A stretch of 64,000 nucleotides of DNA from Bacteroidales bacterium (GTDB lineage Bacteria > Bacteroidota > Bacteroidia > Bacteroidales > UBA1402): the NCBI GenBank assembly GCA_017464285.1, contig JAFUDT010000010.1:1-64000 (forward strand). Reading direction: 5' to 3'. Made by a program: the position numbers and the translations under genes. Under the pieces are notes generated by a model. The model made no database searches and was not told where the DNA came from. It saw nothing but the letters and a program-made list of their open reading frames with translations. Positions 54,863 to 63,689 of the stretch are shown here, piece after piece. How positions within the stretch are numbered: the first letter of the stretch is position 1; every line of letters starts with the position of its first letter.

Positions 54863-55474
54863 GTGTGCGTGGTCCTTTTGCTGGTGTGCAATCAATTGGT
54901 TGTGAGCCAAGCCAAGGGCAAGGTTTTTTCTGATATGGACCGACTGCGTCCTGTCGAATATGGCTTGTTGCTGGGGACAACGCCTCAGACAAGGATAGGG
55001 GGGAGGACCAACCAGTTCTTCACAGCCCGTATCGAGGCGGCAGAGCGGCTCTACAAGGCGGGCGTGGTTGGGCGCATTCTCATCAGCGGCGACGAGGACA
55101 GTCTTGACGGTGTCAATGAGGTGGAGTGTATGAGGGATTCGCTTGTGGCACGTGGTGTCGATCCTGCCGATATCCTTCTCGACGGGAAGGGCTTCAGCAC
55201 GCTGGAGTCGGTAGCCCGGGCCGTAGAGGTGTATGACTGTCGCAGTTTCGTGGTGATTTCCCAGAAGTTTCACAACGAGCGGGCCGTTTTCCTGGCCGAA
55301 TGGCTCGGCCTGGATGTTCACGATGTTCAAGGCTACAATGCGGCCGATCCCACATCGAAAATGACGCTAGTGACATATCTTCGTGAATATCTGGCCCGGG
55401 TCAAGGCGTTTATTGACATATATCTCTGCCGAGGATTTGGCTGCGGCTCGCCAGCTCCTGACCTGGCCGCCTGA
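54863..55474 (+). CDS. SanA/YdcF-like DUF218 protein, probably frameshifted at its N-terminus
   Basis: A 203-residue DUF218 protein of the SanA type (membrane permeability/vancomycin exclusion). The domain is complete: YGLLLGTTPQTR, NQFFTARIEAAERLYKAG, RILISGDED, ARGVDPADILLDGKGFSTLES and FVVISQKFHNERAVFLA. The N-terminus is odd: the frame begins at a GTG inside a GTGTGTG run (54861-54867), halfway into the expected membrane helix. Another frame starts at ATG 54807 (MQKQRLVKFFVGGDAAVMV) and would join this one if one GT were removed. The gene may be frameshifted at the GT run, by error or mutation. Base composition is GC-rich like core genes. Confidence 0.72.
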   Translation: MCVVLLLVCNQLVVSQAKGKVFSDMDRLRPVEYGLLLGTTPQTRIGGRTNQFFTARIEAAERLYKAGVVGRILISGDEDSLDGVNEVECMRDSLVARGVDPADILLDGKGFSTLESVARAVEVYDCRSFVVISQKFHNERAVFLAEWLGLDVHDVQGYNAADPTSKMTLVTYLREYLARVKAFIDIYLCRGFGCGSPAPDLAA

Positions 55475-55480
55475 GGCGTT

Positions 55481-55499
55481 GCGTTGCAGTTGTTGCAGT
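55481..55499. repeat. 19-bp direct repeat, right copy
   Basis: Identical to 46802-46820 (GCGTTGCAGTTGTTGCAGT). It lies 7 bp after the SanA-like stop and at the left edge of the AT-rich restriction island. No other match of this length was noticed. Confidence 0.55.
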
Positions 55500-55538
55500 T
55501 CAAATTAGAACTCACGATTACTATTTGTGAAATAATTG

Positions 55539-55546
55539 TATTTTTG
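55539..55546 (+). promoter_or_regulatory. candidate promoter of the restriction/two-component operon
   Basis: A perfect TAnnTTTG (TATTTTTG) is the only such element in the 223 bp before the first gene. It would give a leader of about 145 nt, AT-rich, containing a 14-codon frame starting at 55558. No -33 box with normal spacing is visible. Confidence 0.5.
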
Positions 55547-55697
55547 CATTCTGGACTATGAATAAAAACATATATGGTCAACCCTCCGAATCGTTCCAAT
55601 AATATATATAGTTTTCTTCTGTGCAACAAGATTACACAGATGATGTAGAACTTTGCGGCGTTAACAAGATTGTGTATCTCGTAAAGACTATCAGAGA

Positions 55698-58250
55698 ATG
55701 AATAATCCCATGAAAGAGAGTAATAATATGCAATGGTTGGTTGTGGATTTCATTTCAGCAACTAGTATGTTTCAACCTAATACTAATGTGTCGCTGAAAA
55801 TGTTGGGCTCATTATTGTATTTGGCCAAAACAAAAAACCTTTGTCAGGCAACTAATATACTGAGTAACGACCCAGCAGTGTTGATATATATGGATAAATC
55901 CTATGTTGACGCCTTTGGGGGTGATATGAGTACATCATGGGAGGAAAAAGGCATAAATAACGTAGGTATTTGCTCAAGACTGCCTAAAGATGACAATGCA
56001 TATGATATTGTTTCAAAGTATGCAAAAGACTTACGTGAGGTAAGTGATCCTATAAGTATTTTCTCATTTGCTGAGAATCTGATTAAGTGGGATTTAAGTT
56101 CGGAAGACTATTTAGACATGTTCGATTTTGCCATACAACAATACATGGCAACTATGGGCAAAGTTTTTGGTGAGTTCTCACAGCCCAAAGAGATGACAAA
56201 ATTGGTAGCCGATCTAATTAGTTCATCATGCGGTACCATATTGAACCCATTTGCAGGTACTCTTTCTTATGCTACTGAAATAGCTCATTATACAAAGTTT
56301 GATGCTATAGAAATTAATCCTGATATGTGGGAGCTGGGATTATTTAGAATAGCATTGTCAGAACGTGCTGACCAGATTTCTTTGAAACATGGTGATGTCG
56401 CAAATTGGCCTTCTAATAAATACGATGCAATTGTCTCTACTCCACCGTTCAGAATGAAGATGAACATGGTCGGCTCGATATTCAATCGTACTGAGTTTTC
56501 TGATACGGTAGCTTTGCGTCGCTTTGAATCTTCCACCACTGAAAATGGTGAATTATTCACATATGTACCATTGTCTGTACTTGTATCTGACAGTGAAGAG
56601 GATTTGCGTCACGAGCTTACTTCTAAGGGTTATGTTGATACAATCATCACTTTACCATCTGGTATAATGCCTCATACGAACATATCAACGGCATTGATAG
56701 TATTGAGGAAAGCTCACGCTGTCGACATGCCAATCCGAATGATTAACGCTGGTTCTATGTTTACTGAAATAGGCAAAAGACGAATGCTGGATGTTAATGC
56801 TATGCTGTCAGCATTAGACGATTCTACCAAATCTTCAAAGGTTTCAGTAGCAGAAATCGAAGACAATCAGTGGTCATGGGATGTTAATGTTTATAGAGAA
56901 TCTGTCGAGCGTCAACATCCAGAAGGATATGTGCAGAAGAAATTAGGGGCTATTGTGGATAGTCCTGTTTTAGAGCGTCATTTTGATGATAGCAATGGTG
57001 CTTTAGTGAAGATTTCCGACCTTTCCGATTCCCCTTATGACTATATCAAATCTCCATCTGATTTTCCTATTGGAGATGATTTGAGAAATACGGTTAAATG
57101 CAGCGAGCCCGTTCTTTTGTTGTCAACAGTGAGGGCATTAAAGCCAACATTCTGTAAAGCTTCAAAGGAGAACCCGATATTTGTAAGTAGAAATATTGCT
57201 GCATTTAAGCTGTCAGATCCAGATATAGATACCGGCTATCTTTGCTGTGAGTTATCTGATGCCCAACTTATGTCATCAGGTGCATTTATTCCAAATTTCA
57301 CCCGGAGTTCTATTCTGCGCATGAATTTATACTTCCCTCCTACCATAGAGGAGCAGAAAAAACTATTTCAGGCCAGAAAGAAGGAGGCGAAGTTAGGACA
57401 AGCTAAAGAATTGGGCCTTCAGGAGGTGATTGACAGCATGAAAGCTGAATATATCAACATAATCCGTACTCGCAAACACGATATGCGTCCGTATGTGCGC
57501 GAACTGGGTTCCGTTGAAAGGATTATGAGACACTATGTTTCACAGAAAGAAGACATGGATGACTTTACAGAGAAGATGACATCCTTGTTAGATCAATACC
57601 ACATTGCTCTGAACAAACTTTCTGAACTTATAGATATATTCAGCGAAGAAGACAAGTTTGGAAAACCAGAGGCATTTAATGTTGACAAGTTCCTCTACGA
57701 TTTGGAAATCAATAATGATGAAGAGGTATCTGGCTATACCATTGAATACGATTGTGACGACAATGCTCTTCAGGAATATGGTTTACCTGTTCACAAGTCA
57801 TGGAGTAAATCTTTCTCTCTACTAAATGATATGATTTCGTTCAAGGCAAAAATCAAGAAAGATGATGACATTGTTCCACTCATTGTTGATATTGCCCCTT
57901 TAGATTTTGAAAGAATGGTTCGCAATATAATTGAGAATGCACGTACTCATGGTTTCACTGACAATAAACGTGATGATTATTTCATTGGCATTGACTTAAC
58001 CGTCAATGTAGAAAGGAATATGTTCCAGATTGATTTCTCAAACAATGGAACACCATTACCTAAAGGTATGGACAAAAATCGATACGGTATGTTAGGCGAA
58101 AAAGCTGGTATTACAGGTGGTTCTGGTCGAGGTGGATATGTTGTCAAGTCTATCCTTGAACACTATCATGGAGATTACGATATCTTCATGGATGGAGAAA
58201 AAACAGTTGTAAGAATTCTTTTACCTATCTCTAAGCAATATGGCGAATAA
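55698..58250 (+). CDS. fusion: N6-adenine methylase-like / HsdS-like / histidine kinase
   Basis: An 850-residue cytoplasmic protein with three regions. Residues 130-340 resemble an N6 DNA methylase: NPFAGTLSYA (183-192) in place of motif I, the acidic IEINPD (205-209), and TPPF (248-251) in place of NPPF/Y. Residues 411-556 resemble a specificity (target-recognition) domain, ending FPPTIEEQKKL as HsdS domains do. Residues 585-850 look like a histidine kinase: a H-box KHDMRPYV with H594, an N-box NIIENARTHG (743-752), DFSNNGTPLP (779-788) and a glycine loop GGSGRGGYVVKSI (807-819). The methylase motifs are altered, so it may bind but not methylate DNA. The next gene, a receiver protein, overlaps it by 11 bp, which supports a kinase-receiver pair. 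I know no named family with this order. Confidence 0.82.
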   Translation: MNNPMKESNNMQWLVVDFISATSMFQPNTNVSLKMLGSLLYLAKTKNLCQATNILSNDPAVLIYMDKSYVDAFGGDMSTSWEEKGINNVGICSRLPKDDNAYDIVSKYAKDLREVSDPISIFSFAENLIKWDLSSEDYLDMFDFAIQQYMATMGKVFGEFSQPKEMTKLVADLISSSCGTILNPFAGTLSYATEIAHYTKFDAIEINPDMWELGLFRIALSERADQISLKHGDVANWPSNKYDAIVSTPPFRMKMNMVGSIFNRTEFSDTVALRRFESSTTENGELFTYVPLSVLVSDSEEDLRHELTSKGYVDTIITLPSGIMPHTNISTALIVLRKAHAVDMPIRMINAGSMFTEIGKRRMLDVNAMLSALDDSTKSSKVSVAEIEDNQWSWDVNVYRESVERQHPEGYVQKKLGAIVDSPVLERHFDDSNGALVKISDLSDSPYDYIKSPSDFPIGDDLRNTVKCSEPVLLLSTVRALKPTFCKASKENPIFVSRNIAAFKLSDPDIDTGYLCCELSDAQLMSSGAFIPNFTRSSILRMNLYFPPTIEEQKKLFQARKKEAKLGQAKELGLQEVIDSMKAEYINIIRTRKHDMRPYVRELGSVERIMRHYVSQKEDMDDFTEKMTSLLDQYHIALNKLSELIDIFSEEDKFGKPEAFNVDKFLYDLEINNDEEVSGYTIEYDCDDNALQEYGLPVHKSWSKSFSLLNDMISFKAKIKKDDDIVPLIVDIAPLDFERMVRNIIENARTHGFTDNKRDDYFIGIDLTVNVERNMFQIDFSNNGTPLPKGMDKNRYGMLGEKAGITGGSGRGGYVVKSILEHYHGDYDIFMDGEKTVVRILLPISKQYGE

Positions 58251-59448
58251 CAAGTACAATATACTTTGGATAGATGACGAGTGGGATAAAATGACCACTT
58301 TTCAGCGTGAATGTAAGGAACTATATGGTCTTTACTTAGAACCATTTCGTACAAGAAAAGACGGCATGGATGCACTTGATCGAGATATCGACCATTGGGA
58401 CGCAGTGTTACTAGATGCCAGGATGTTTGATGAAAATGATAATGAAAGGGCTTCCTTGGATGGCCTTCGTAAGGCAAAGCAAAGACTTGATGAACTATCC
58501 ATAAGAAGAGCGATTCCTTATTTTATTTCAACAGGACAGCCAGACTTAATATCTGATCAAATTTTCAAGGAATCATTCGGTGAATACTATGTCAAAGGCA
58601 ATGATGATGTCAAATTGGTCGATGATATGCTGAAAGCCATTGAAAACAGTGACAGCCAGCAGGTAAAGGCAATTTATAAGGATGTTTTCTCTGGTCTGGA
58701 TAAGATTGGTGTACGTCAATATGTGGAACCCATATTGATGGATATACTAATACCACTCCACTTACCTGCCAAAGAACCAAACTTCAAGCCAGTTTATCAC
58801 TTCAATCAGCTTAGACAGTTATTAGAATATCTGTTCAGGGCTTGTAATAAGGTCGGGCTTGTTCCTGACCAATGTATGGCTGACGGAAGAGTGAACCTTA
58901 ATCAGTGTTCTCTATATCTTGCAGGTAAAGATGCAGAGAAGTCTGGGGTACGATATGGGGAGAAGGGCAAAAGAATTATTCCAGAATATGTTGAAAGCAT
59001 AATTCGAGCAATTCTGGAGTTTGGAAACATCCATTCTCACACTGTTGAATTAGAAGAAGATGATTTGCAGAAAATAGAAGGGATTTTCAGAACAGCTCAG
59101 TCAAGATTCATCATCTTTGGGCTTACCCTTCAGATATGTGAGGCTGTCATTTGGTTTTCCGAATATATACCAAAGCATGATGATAAAGAAGTGAATTTGC
59201 TACTATGCAATGAGCTTCAGCGTGAAGAATCTACCAGAAACGAGGAAGATGGTGCAAATAAGTATCGGAATCGTGAGTTTGTACCAGTAAAAGACGAAGA
59301 TGGTATATGGCATTGTGAAGAGTGCTATGTTAAAATCACCTCGTGGGAATCTGGTAAAATGGAGTTGACAGAAATCAGCCCCAATACAGATAAGAGAACA
59401 AATGCGAAATATCCGTATTTCGCTCGATACAAGATAATATACAAATAA
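58240..59448 (+). CDS. receiver-domain response regulator with novel C-terminal domain
   Basis: A 402-residue protein. Residues 1-125 form a receiver: acidic pocket IDDE (11-14), phospho-acceptor D59 in AVLLDARMF, T98 in ISTG and K119 in YYVKG. All key residues are present. The remaining 280 residues have no known output domain: a helical region (HFNQLRQLLEYLFRACNKVG, with FGNIHSHTVELEEDD) and a basic Tyr-rich end. GNIHSH recalls HEPN/DUF4145-type proteins, but the RxxxxH pattern is absent. It is coupled to the kinase gene (11-bp overlap) and followed 17 bp later by hsdM. Confidence 0.8.
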   Translation: MANNKYNILWIDDEWDKMTTFQRECKELYGLYLEPFRTRKDGMDALDRDIDHWDAVLLDARMFDENDNERASLDGLRKAKQRLDELSIRRAIPYFISTGQPDLISDQIFKESFGEYYVKGNDDVKLVDDMLKAIENSDSQQVKAIYKDVFSGLDKIGVRQYVEPILMDILIPLHLPAKEPNFKPVYHFNQLRQLLEYLFRACNKVGLVPDQCMADGRVNLNQCSLYLAGKDAEKSGVRYGEKGKRIIPEYVESIIRAILEFGNIHSHTVELEEDDLQKIEGIFRTAQSRFIIFGLTLQICEAVIWFSEYIPKHDDKEVNLLLCNELQREESTRNEEDGANKYRNREFVPVKDEDGIWHCEECYVKITSWESGKMELTEISPNTDKRTNAKYPYFARYKIIYK

Positions 59449-59465
59449 GATAATACAATACAGAT

Positions 59466-61475
59466 ATGAGTATAGACGCAAAACAACAGCAGACTACGGT
59501 CAACGTTCAAGAGAAAGCTAACCTTATTTGGGCTATAGCAGATATATTGGTGGGCGTGTATAAGCCCCACGAGTATGGTAATGTAATTCTTCCAATGTGT
59601 GTCATCAAACGATTTGAAGACACACTGGCACCAACTCGTGAAAAGGTATTAGAGACTAATAAGGAACTGGACGAGAAGAAGATTGAAATGAAGCGAGGTT
59701 TCTTGGAACGTGCTGCCGGACAGAAGTTCTATAACCTGAGCCGTTTCACCTTTGAAACGCTGTTGGCTGATGCTGATAATATTAAGGACAACTTCGAGTC
59801 GTACCTGAACCATTTCTCGGAAAATGTCATTGACATCATTCACCGAATGGAGTTTCAGAAGGAAATTGACAAGATGGCTGATAATGGACTGCTTTACCTT
59901 GTAATCAAGGAGTTCTGTACAACAAAAGCCTATCTCGGTGCCGACAAGGTTTCAAGTGTCGATATGGGTTACATATTCGAGGAACTTGTCCGTAAGTTTT
60001 CTGAGAGCTACGATGAACAGGCTGGAGCACACTTTACGGCTCGTGACATCATTAATCTTATGGCAGAGTTGCTGATTGGCGATGACGAAGCAAGACTGGA
60101 AGAAGAGGGTATCATAGCCACCGACTATGATATGACGATGGGAACAAGTCAGATGCTGTCTTGTCTTCACGATCGTTTCAAGCAGATTGACCCTGATGCT
60201 GAGATCACAAGCTATGGTCAGGAACTCAACAACCAAACATTTGCTATTGCCAAAGCAGATACATTGATTCGAGGAGGTAATGCTGATAACATGCGTCAAG
60301 GTGATACCTTGGGCGACGACCAGTTCTCAGGTTATAAGTTTGACTATATAATCTCCAATCCTCCATTCGGCATTGAATGGAAGCCTTCTCGCCAGAAGGT
60401 AGAAGAAGAGTTCAAATTGGGCGGTGCCGGTCGATTTGAGCCAGGATTACCATCGATTGGTGACGGACAGATGCTTTTCTTATTGAATGGTGTCGCTAAA
60501 TTGAAGGATGAAGGTCGTATGGCTATCATTCAGAATGGTTCTTCTTTATTCAAAGGTGATGCAGGTAGTGGTGAAAGTAACATTCGTGGTTACTTACTTG
60601 ACCATGACTGGCTGGAAGCAATTGTACAATTGCCTACAGACTTATTCTACAACACTGGCATAGCGACTTACGTATGGGTCGTTACAAAGAATAAGAGTGC
60701 TGAGCGCCAAGGCAAAGTACAGCTAATTGATGCCAGCCAATGCTCAGAGAAACGTCGTAAGCCTCTTGGCAATAAACGAGTAGAAATTTCCGACTACTGC
60801 AGAGACCTTATCATGCAAGCCTATCACGGCTTCAATGACTTTGTATATAAGGGCACCACACCAGACGGCGAAGAGGTGCAGGTGGAGAGCCGTGTGAAGG
60901 ATAATGATGACTTTAAGTATCGCAAGATTTTCATCGACCGCCCTTTGCGCTTGGTTTATGAAAATCCACAGATGCCAGGTAATGACGTAAAACTCTCTGA
61001 GGCAGACCGCATGACCCTGCAGCTGTTTATTGATGGATATCGGATGTACTACAACGGTCAGCGTATGATAGACCGTGACTTCTTCCAAAAGGTAAAGTTT
61101 AAGGCTGGACTTAAAGTGACGAAGGCTCAGGTAAAGAAGATTCGGCAGTATCTTGGTACTAAAGATGAAACAGTGGAGGAAGTCTATGAAGACCCATTTA
61201 ACCTGAGCAAGCGAACCTACGTGTGGGACGCAGACCTTGCCGATACAGAGATTATTCCTTGGAAGGAAGACCAAGATTCGTACTTAGCCAGGAATGTGGC
61301 TCCCTATGCTCCAGATTATCATGTGGACGAGGAAAAGACACGCATTGGCTATGAGATTCCATTTACTTGTGAGTTCTATCGTTATACTCCGCTTAAACCA
61401 AGCAGTGAGATATTCCAGACTTTGAAAGATTTGGAACAAAAAGAGAGTGAGTTAATGGAGAGTCTGTTACACTAA
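59466..61475 (+). CDS. hsdM: Type I restriction-modification methylase HsdM
   Basis: A 669-residue HsdM. An N-terminal helical domain (IWAIADILVGVYKPHEYGNVILPMCVIKRFED) is followed by the methylase core: GAHFTARDIINLM (187-199), NPPF at 298-301 and the DGQMLFLLNGV segment. Motif I is altered: YDMTMGTSQML (221-231) replaces the usual DPxCGTGGxL. The core around it looks intact, so methylation may still occur. About 200 extra C-terminal residues follow. HsdM methylates adenine at the site chosen by HsdS. Its operon is led by the kinase-receiver pair. Confidence 0.92.
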   Translation: MSIDAKQQQTTVNVQEKANLIWAIADILVGVYKPHEYGNVILPMCVIKRFEDTLAPTREKVLETNKELDEKKIEMKRGFLERAAGQKFYNLSRFTFETLLADADNIKDNFESYLNHFSENVIDIIHRMEFQKEIDKMADNGLLYLVIKEFCTTKAYLGADKVSSVDMGYIFEELVRKFSESYDEQAGAHFTARDIINLMAELLIGDDEARLEEEGIIATDYDMTMGTSQMLSCLHDRFKQIDPDAEITSYGQELNNQTFAIAKADTLIRGGNADNMRQGDTLGDDQFSGYKFDYIISNPPFGIEWKPSRQKVEEEFKLGGAGRFEPGLPSIGDGQMLFLLNGVAKLKDEGRMAIIQNGSSLFKGDAGSGESNIRGYLLDHDWLEAIVQLPTDLFYNTGIATYVWVVTKNKSAERQGKVQLIDASQCSEKRRKPLGNKRVEISDYCRDLIMQAYHGFNDFVYKGTTPDGEEVQVESRVKDNDDFKYRKIFIDRPLRLVYENPQMPGNDVKLSEADRMTLQLFIDGYRMYYNGQRMIDRDFFQKVKFKAGLKVTKAQVKKIRQYLGTKDETVEEVYEDPFNLSKRTYVWDADLADTEIIPWKEDQDSYLARNVAPYAPDYHVDEEKTRIGYEIPFTCEFYRYTPLKPSSEIFQTLKDLEQKESELMESLLH

Positions 61476-61487
61476 TCAGAAACGACT

Positions 61488-62768
61488 ATGGTAAGAGAAT
61501 ACAAAGATAGTGGCATTACATGGATTGGCAGTATTCCTAAAGAATGGAAAACAGAAAGAATTAAGGCTCTATTCTCGGAAAGAAATGAAAGAGACTGCCA
61601 AGGAAAGACTTTGCTTAGTGTCTCTCAGTATTTCGGAATTCGCCCAAAGAGTGAAACCGATTTGGCAGATTCACATATTGCAGAATCGTATGATGATTAC
61701 AAAGAAGTTCGTAAAGGCGACTTTGTAATGAACATCATGCTTGCATGGAATGGTAGTTATGCTGTATCTGATTATGATGGTATAGTAAGTCCAGCATATT
61801 GCGTGTTCAAGTTCCGCAAGGATTGCTGCAAGAAGTACTTTCATTATCTTCTGCGTACTGATGGTTACCCATCGGCATTCAAAACAATGTCACGTGGGGT
61901 TATTGATAGTCGTTTACGTTTATATCCTGAGCAATTTTATACCTTTCCTGTTATCATTCCATCTGTTGATGAACAGCAGCGTATTGCAGACTACTTGGAT
62001 AAAAAGTGTGCAGAGATTGACGGACTTATTGAATTGCAAGAGCAGATGATAGCACAGTTGACTGACTATAAGCAGTCTGTCATAACAGAGGCTGTCACTA
62101 AAGGATTGAATCAAAATGTAGAATTTGTTCCTTCTGGAATTGAATGGATTGGGGATGTACCTAAAGGATGGAAAGTATGTCGTATAAAAGACATCTTTCG
62201 CTTACGTACTGGTACTACGCCAAAAGATTTTGAAACAGGGTTAGATTCAAGTGAATTAGTGAACTGGTTTACTCCTTCTGATGTCGCAGAGATGAATTGT
62301 GAACTAAATTGTTCCGAGAGACATCTTAGCAAAGCTGTTATCGAAAAAGAAGGTATTGAACTTAGCCCTGCGGGAAGTCTAATTTTTGTTGGTATTGGCG
62401 CAAGTGCTGGTAAGATTGGGTATGCGACAGTACAAGGTTACAGTAACCAACAAATAACGACTTTGATTCCGAAACCAAGTAAGTGTACCGGTAAATATAG
62501 TTACTACTATATGATAGCCGATAGAAAGAGAATTAGAGATAATGCATTCTTTACTACGCTCCCGATAATCAATAATTCTTATTTATCTGGAATTAAGACT
62601 TTGTTGCCTTCTTTGGAGGAACAAACATCAATTGCTTCATTCCTTGATAAAAAATGTAATGAGATTGACGAGTTGATAACTGCGAAACAGAAGAGAATAG
62701 AGACCTTGAAGGAATACAAAAAAAGTGTGATTTTTGAGGCCGTAACAGGAAAAATAGAAATAGAATGA
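61488..62768 (+). CDS. hsdS: Type I restriction specificity subunit HsdS
   Basis: A 426-residue HsdS with two target-recognition domains, each starting WIGxxPKxWK (near 11 and near 217) and ending with a conserved coiled-coil: DEQQRIADYLDKKCAEIDGLIELQEQ after the first and EEQTSIASFLDKKCNEIDELITAKQK after the second. The two domains differ clearly, so the site recognised should be bipartite. It follows hsdM by 12 bp and overlaps the AbiH gene by 4 bp (ATGA). Confidence 0.94.
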   Translation: MVREYKDSGITWIGSIPKEWKTERIKALFSERNERDCQGKTLLSVSQYFGIRPKSETDLADSHIAESYDDYKEVRKGDFVMNIMLAWNGSYAVSDYDGIVSPAYCVFKFRKDCCKKYFHYLLRTDGYPSAFKTMSRGVIDSRLRLYPEQFYTFPVIIPSVDEQQRIADYLDKKCAEIDGLIELQEQMIAQLTDYKQSVITEAVTKGLNQNVEFVPSGIEWIGDVPKGWKVCRIKDIFRLRTGTTPKDFETGLDSSELVNWFTPSDVAEMNCELNCSERHLSKAVIEKEGIELSPAGSLIFVGIGASAGKIGYATVQGYSNQQITTLIPKPSKCTGKYSYYYMIADRKRIRDNAFFTTLPIINNSYLSGIKTLLPSLEEQTSIASFLDKKCNEIDELITAKQKRIETLKEYKKSVIFEAVTGKIEIE

Positions 62769-63676
62769 ATGGAAAAACTGTTATAGTAATAGGCAACGGA
62801 TTCGACTTGGATATGGGCTGGCATACAAGTTACAGAGACTTTTATGATGTCCATAAAGGGTGGAATATGCACAAGTCTAATCATGATGACTTGTTTCAAT
62901 ATGTTATAAAATGTGTTGCAGATAACTGGTTTGATTTTGAGCGCACATTTTTTGACTATGCTATTCACAGGGTTGATGTCGGTCTTGACACTGAATTCTA
63001 TGTTCGAGATATACAAGATTACTATAGTTTTAAAGATCAGTTATTCCGTTTCATTGCTGAACGTTCAAAACAACCGATTCAGGAAAGTTCTTTTGCGTAT
63101 CAACTATTGAAAGCATATATCGACGGATGTAAGCGCTTTCAACATAACGCAAATATGTTCTTAAATTGGTTTTCTTTTAACTACACACCATTGGATTCCA
63201 TTGCCAATAGAATAGACAGTGATACTACTTTTAATTATATTCCAGTTCATGGTACAATAGCAAGAAATAATATAATTTTTGGAATTCAAGATGATGATAG
63301 AATATTGCCAGAATATCGACCTCTTCTAAAGTCGATGGATGACAATTATAACTCACAAGGAATAGTTAAAGCATTGTTGGATTCAAATCTAATAATCTTC
63401 TTTGGGCTATCTATGGGGTATATAGATTCTATATATTTCAAAAAAATGTTCAACAGTTTATCTGACGGTAGCATATCGCCGTCTCTCGCTAACAAAGAAA
63501 TAATCTTTATCACAAAAGATGTTGAGACGAAAAAGGCGATAAAGAATAATCTTCTTGACATGGGATTACAACTACAGATATTATTCAATATGAGTAATGT
63601 CGATTTTATCTACACATCCGACAGGGATGGTAAAGAAAATTTAGCAAAGTTCGAATCGCTTTTATCAAAATTATAA
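62765..63676 (+). CDS. AbiH-family abortive-infection protein
   Basis: A 303-residue protein of the AbiH family. The N-terminal VIGNGFDLDMGWHTSYRDF (8-26) is a nucleotide-binding-like loop typical of AbiH, followed by the NWFSFNYTPLDSI and VHGTI motifs and by FFGLSMGYID near 215. AbiH proteins block phage growth by an unclear mechanism. It lies between hsdS and hsdR, with a 4-bp overlap on the hsdS side and 13 bp to the next gene, so it is part of the operon. Confidence 0.85.
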   Translation: MNGKTVIVIGNGFDLDMGWHTSYRDFYDVHKGWNMHKSNHDDLFQYVIKCVADNWFDFERTFFDYAIHRVDVGLDTEFYVRDIQDYYSFKDQLFRFIAERSKQPIQESSFAYQLLKAYIDGCKRFQHNANMFLNWFSFNYTPLDSIANRIDSDTTFNYIPVHGTIARNNIIFGIQDDDRILPEYRPLLKSMDDNYNSQGIVKALLDSNLIIFFGLSMGYIDSIYFKKMFNSLSDGSISPSLANKEIIFITKDVETKKAIKNNLLDMGLQLQILFNMSNVDFIYTSDRDGKENLAKFESLLSKL

Positions 63677-63689
63677 TTTTGAAGGAAAT

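Noticed and set aside
58240..59448. GNIHSH near residue 260 of the receiver protein read as HEPN
   Set aside because: The required arginine four to six residues before the histidine is absent, so I kept it as an unknown output domain.
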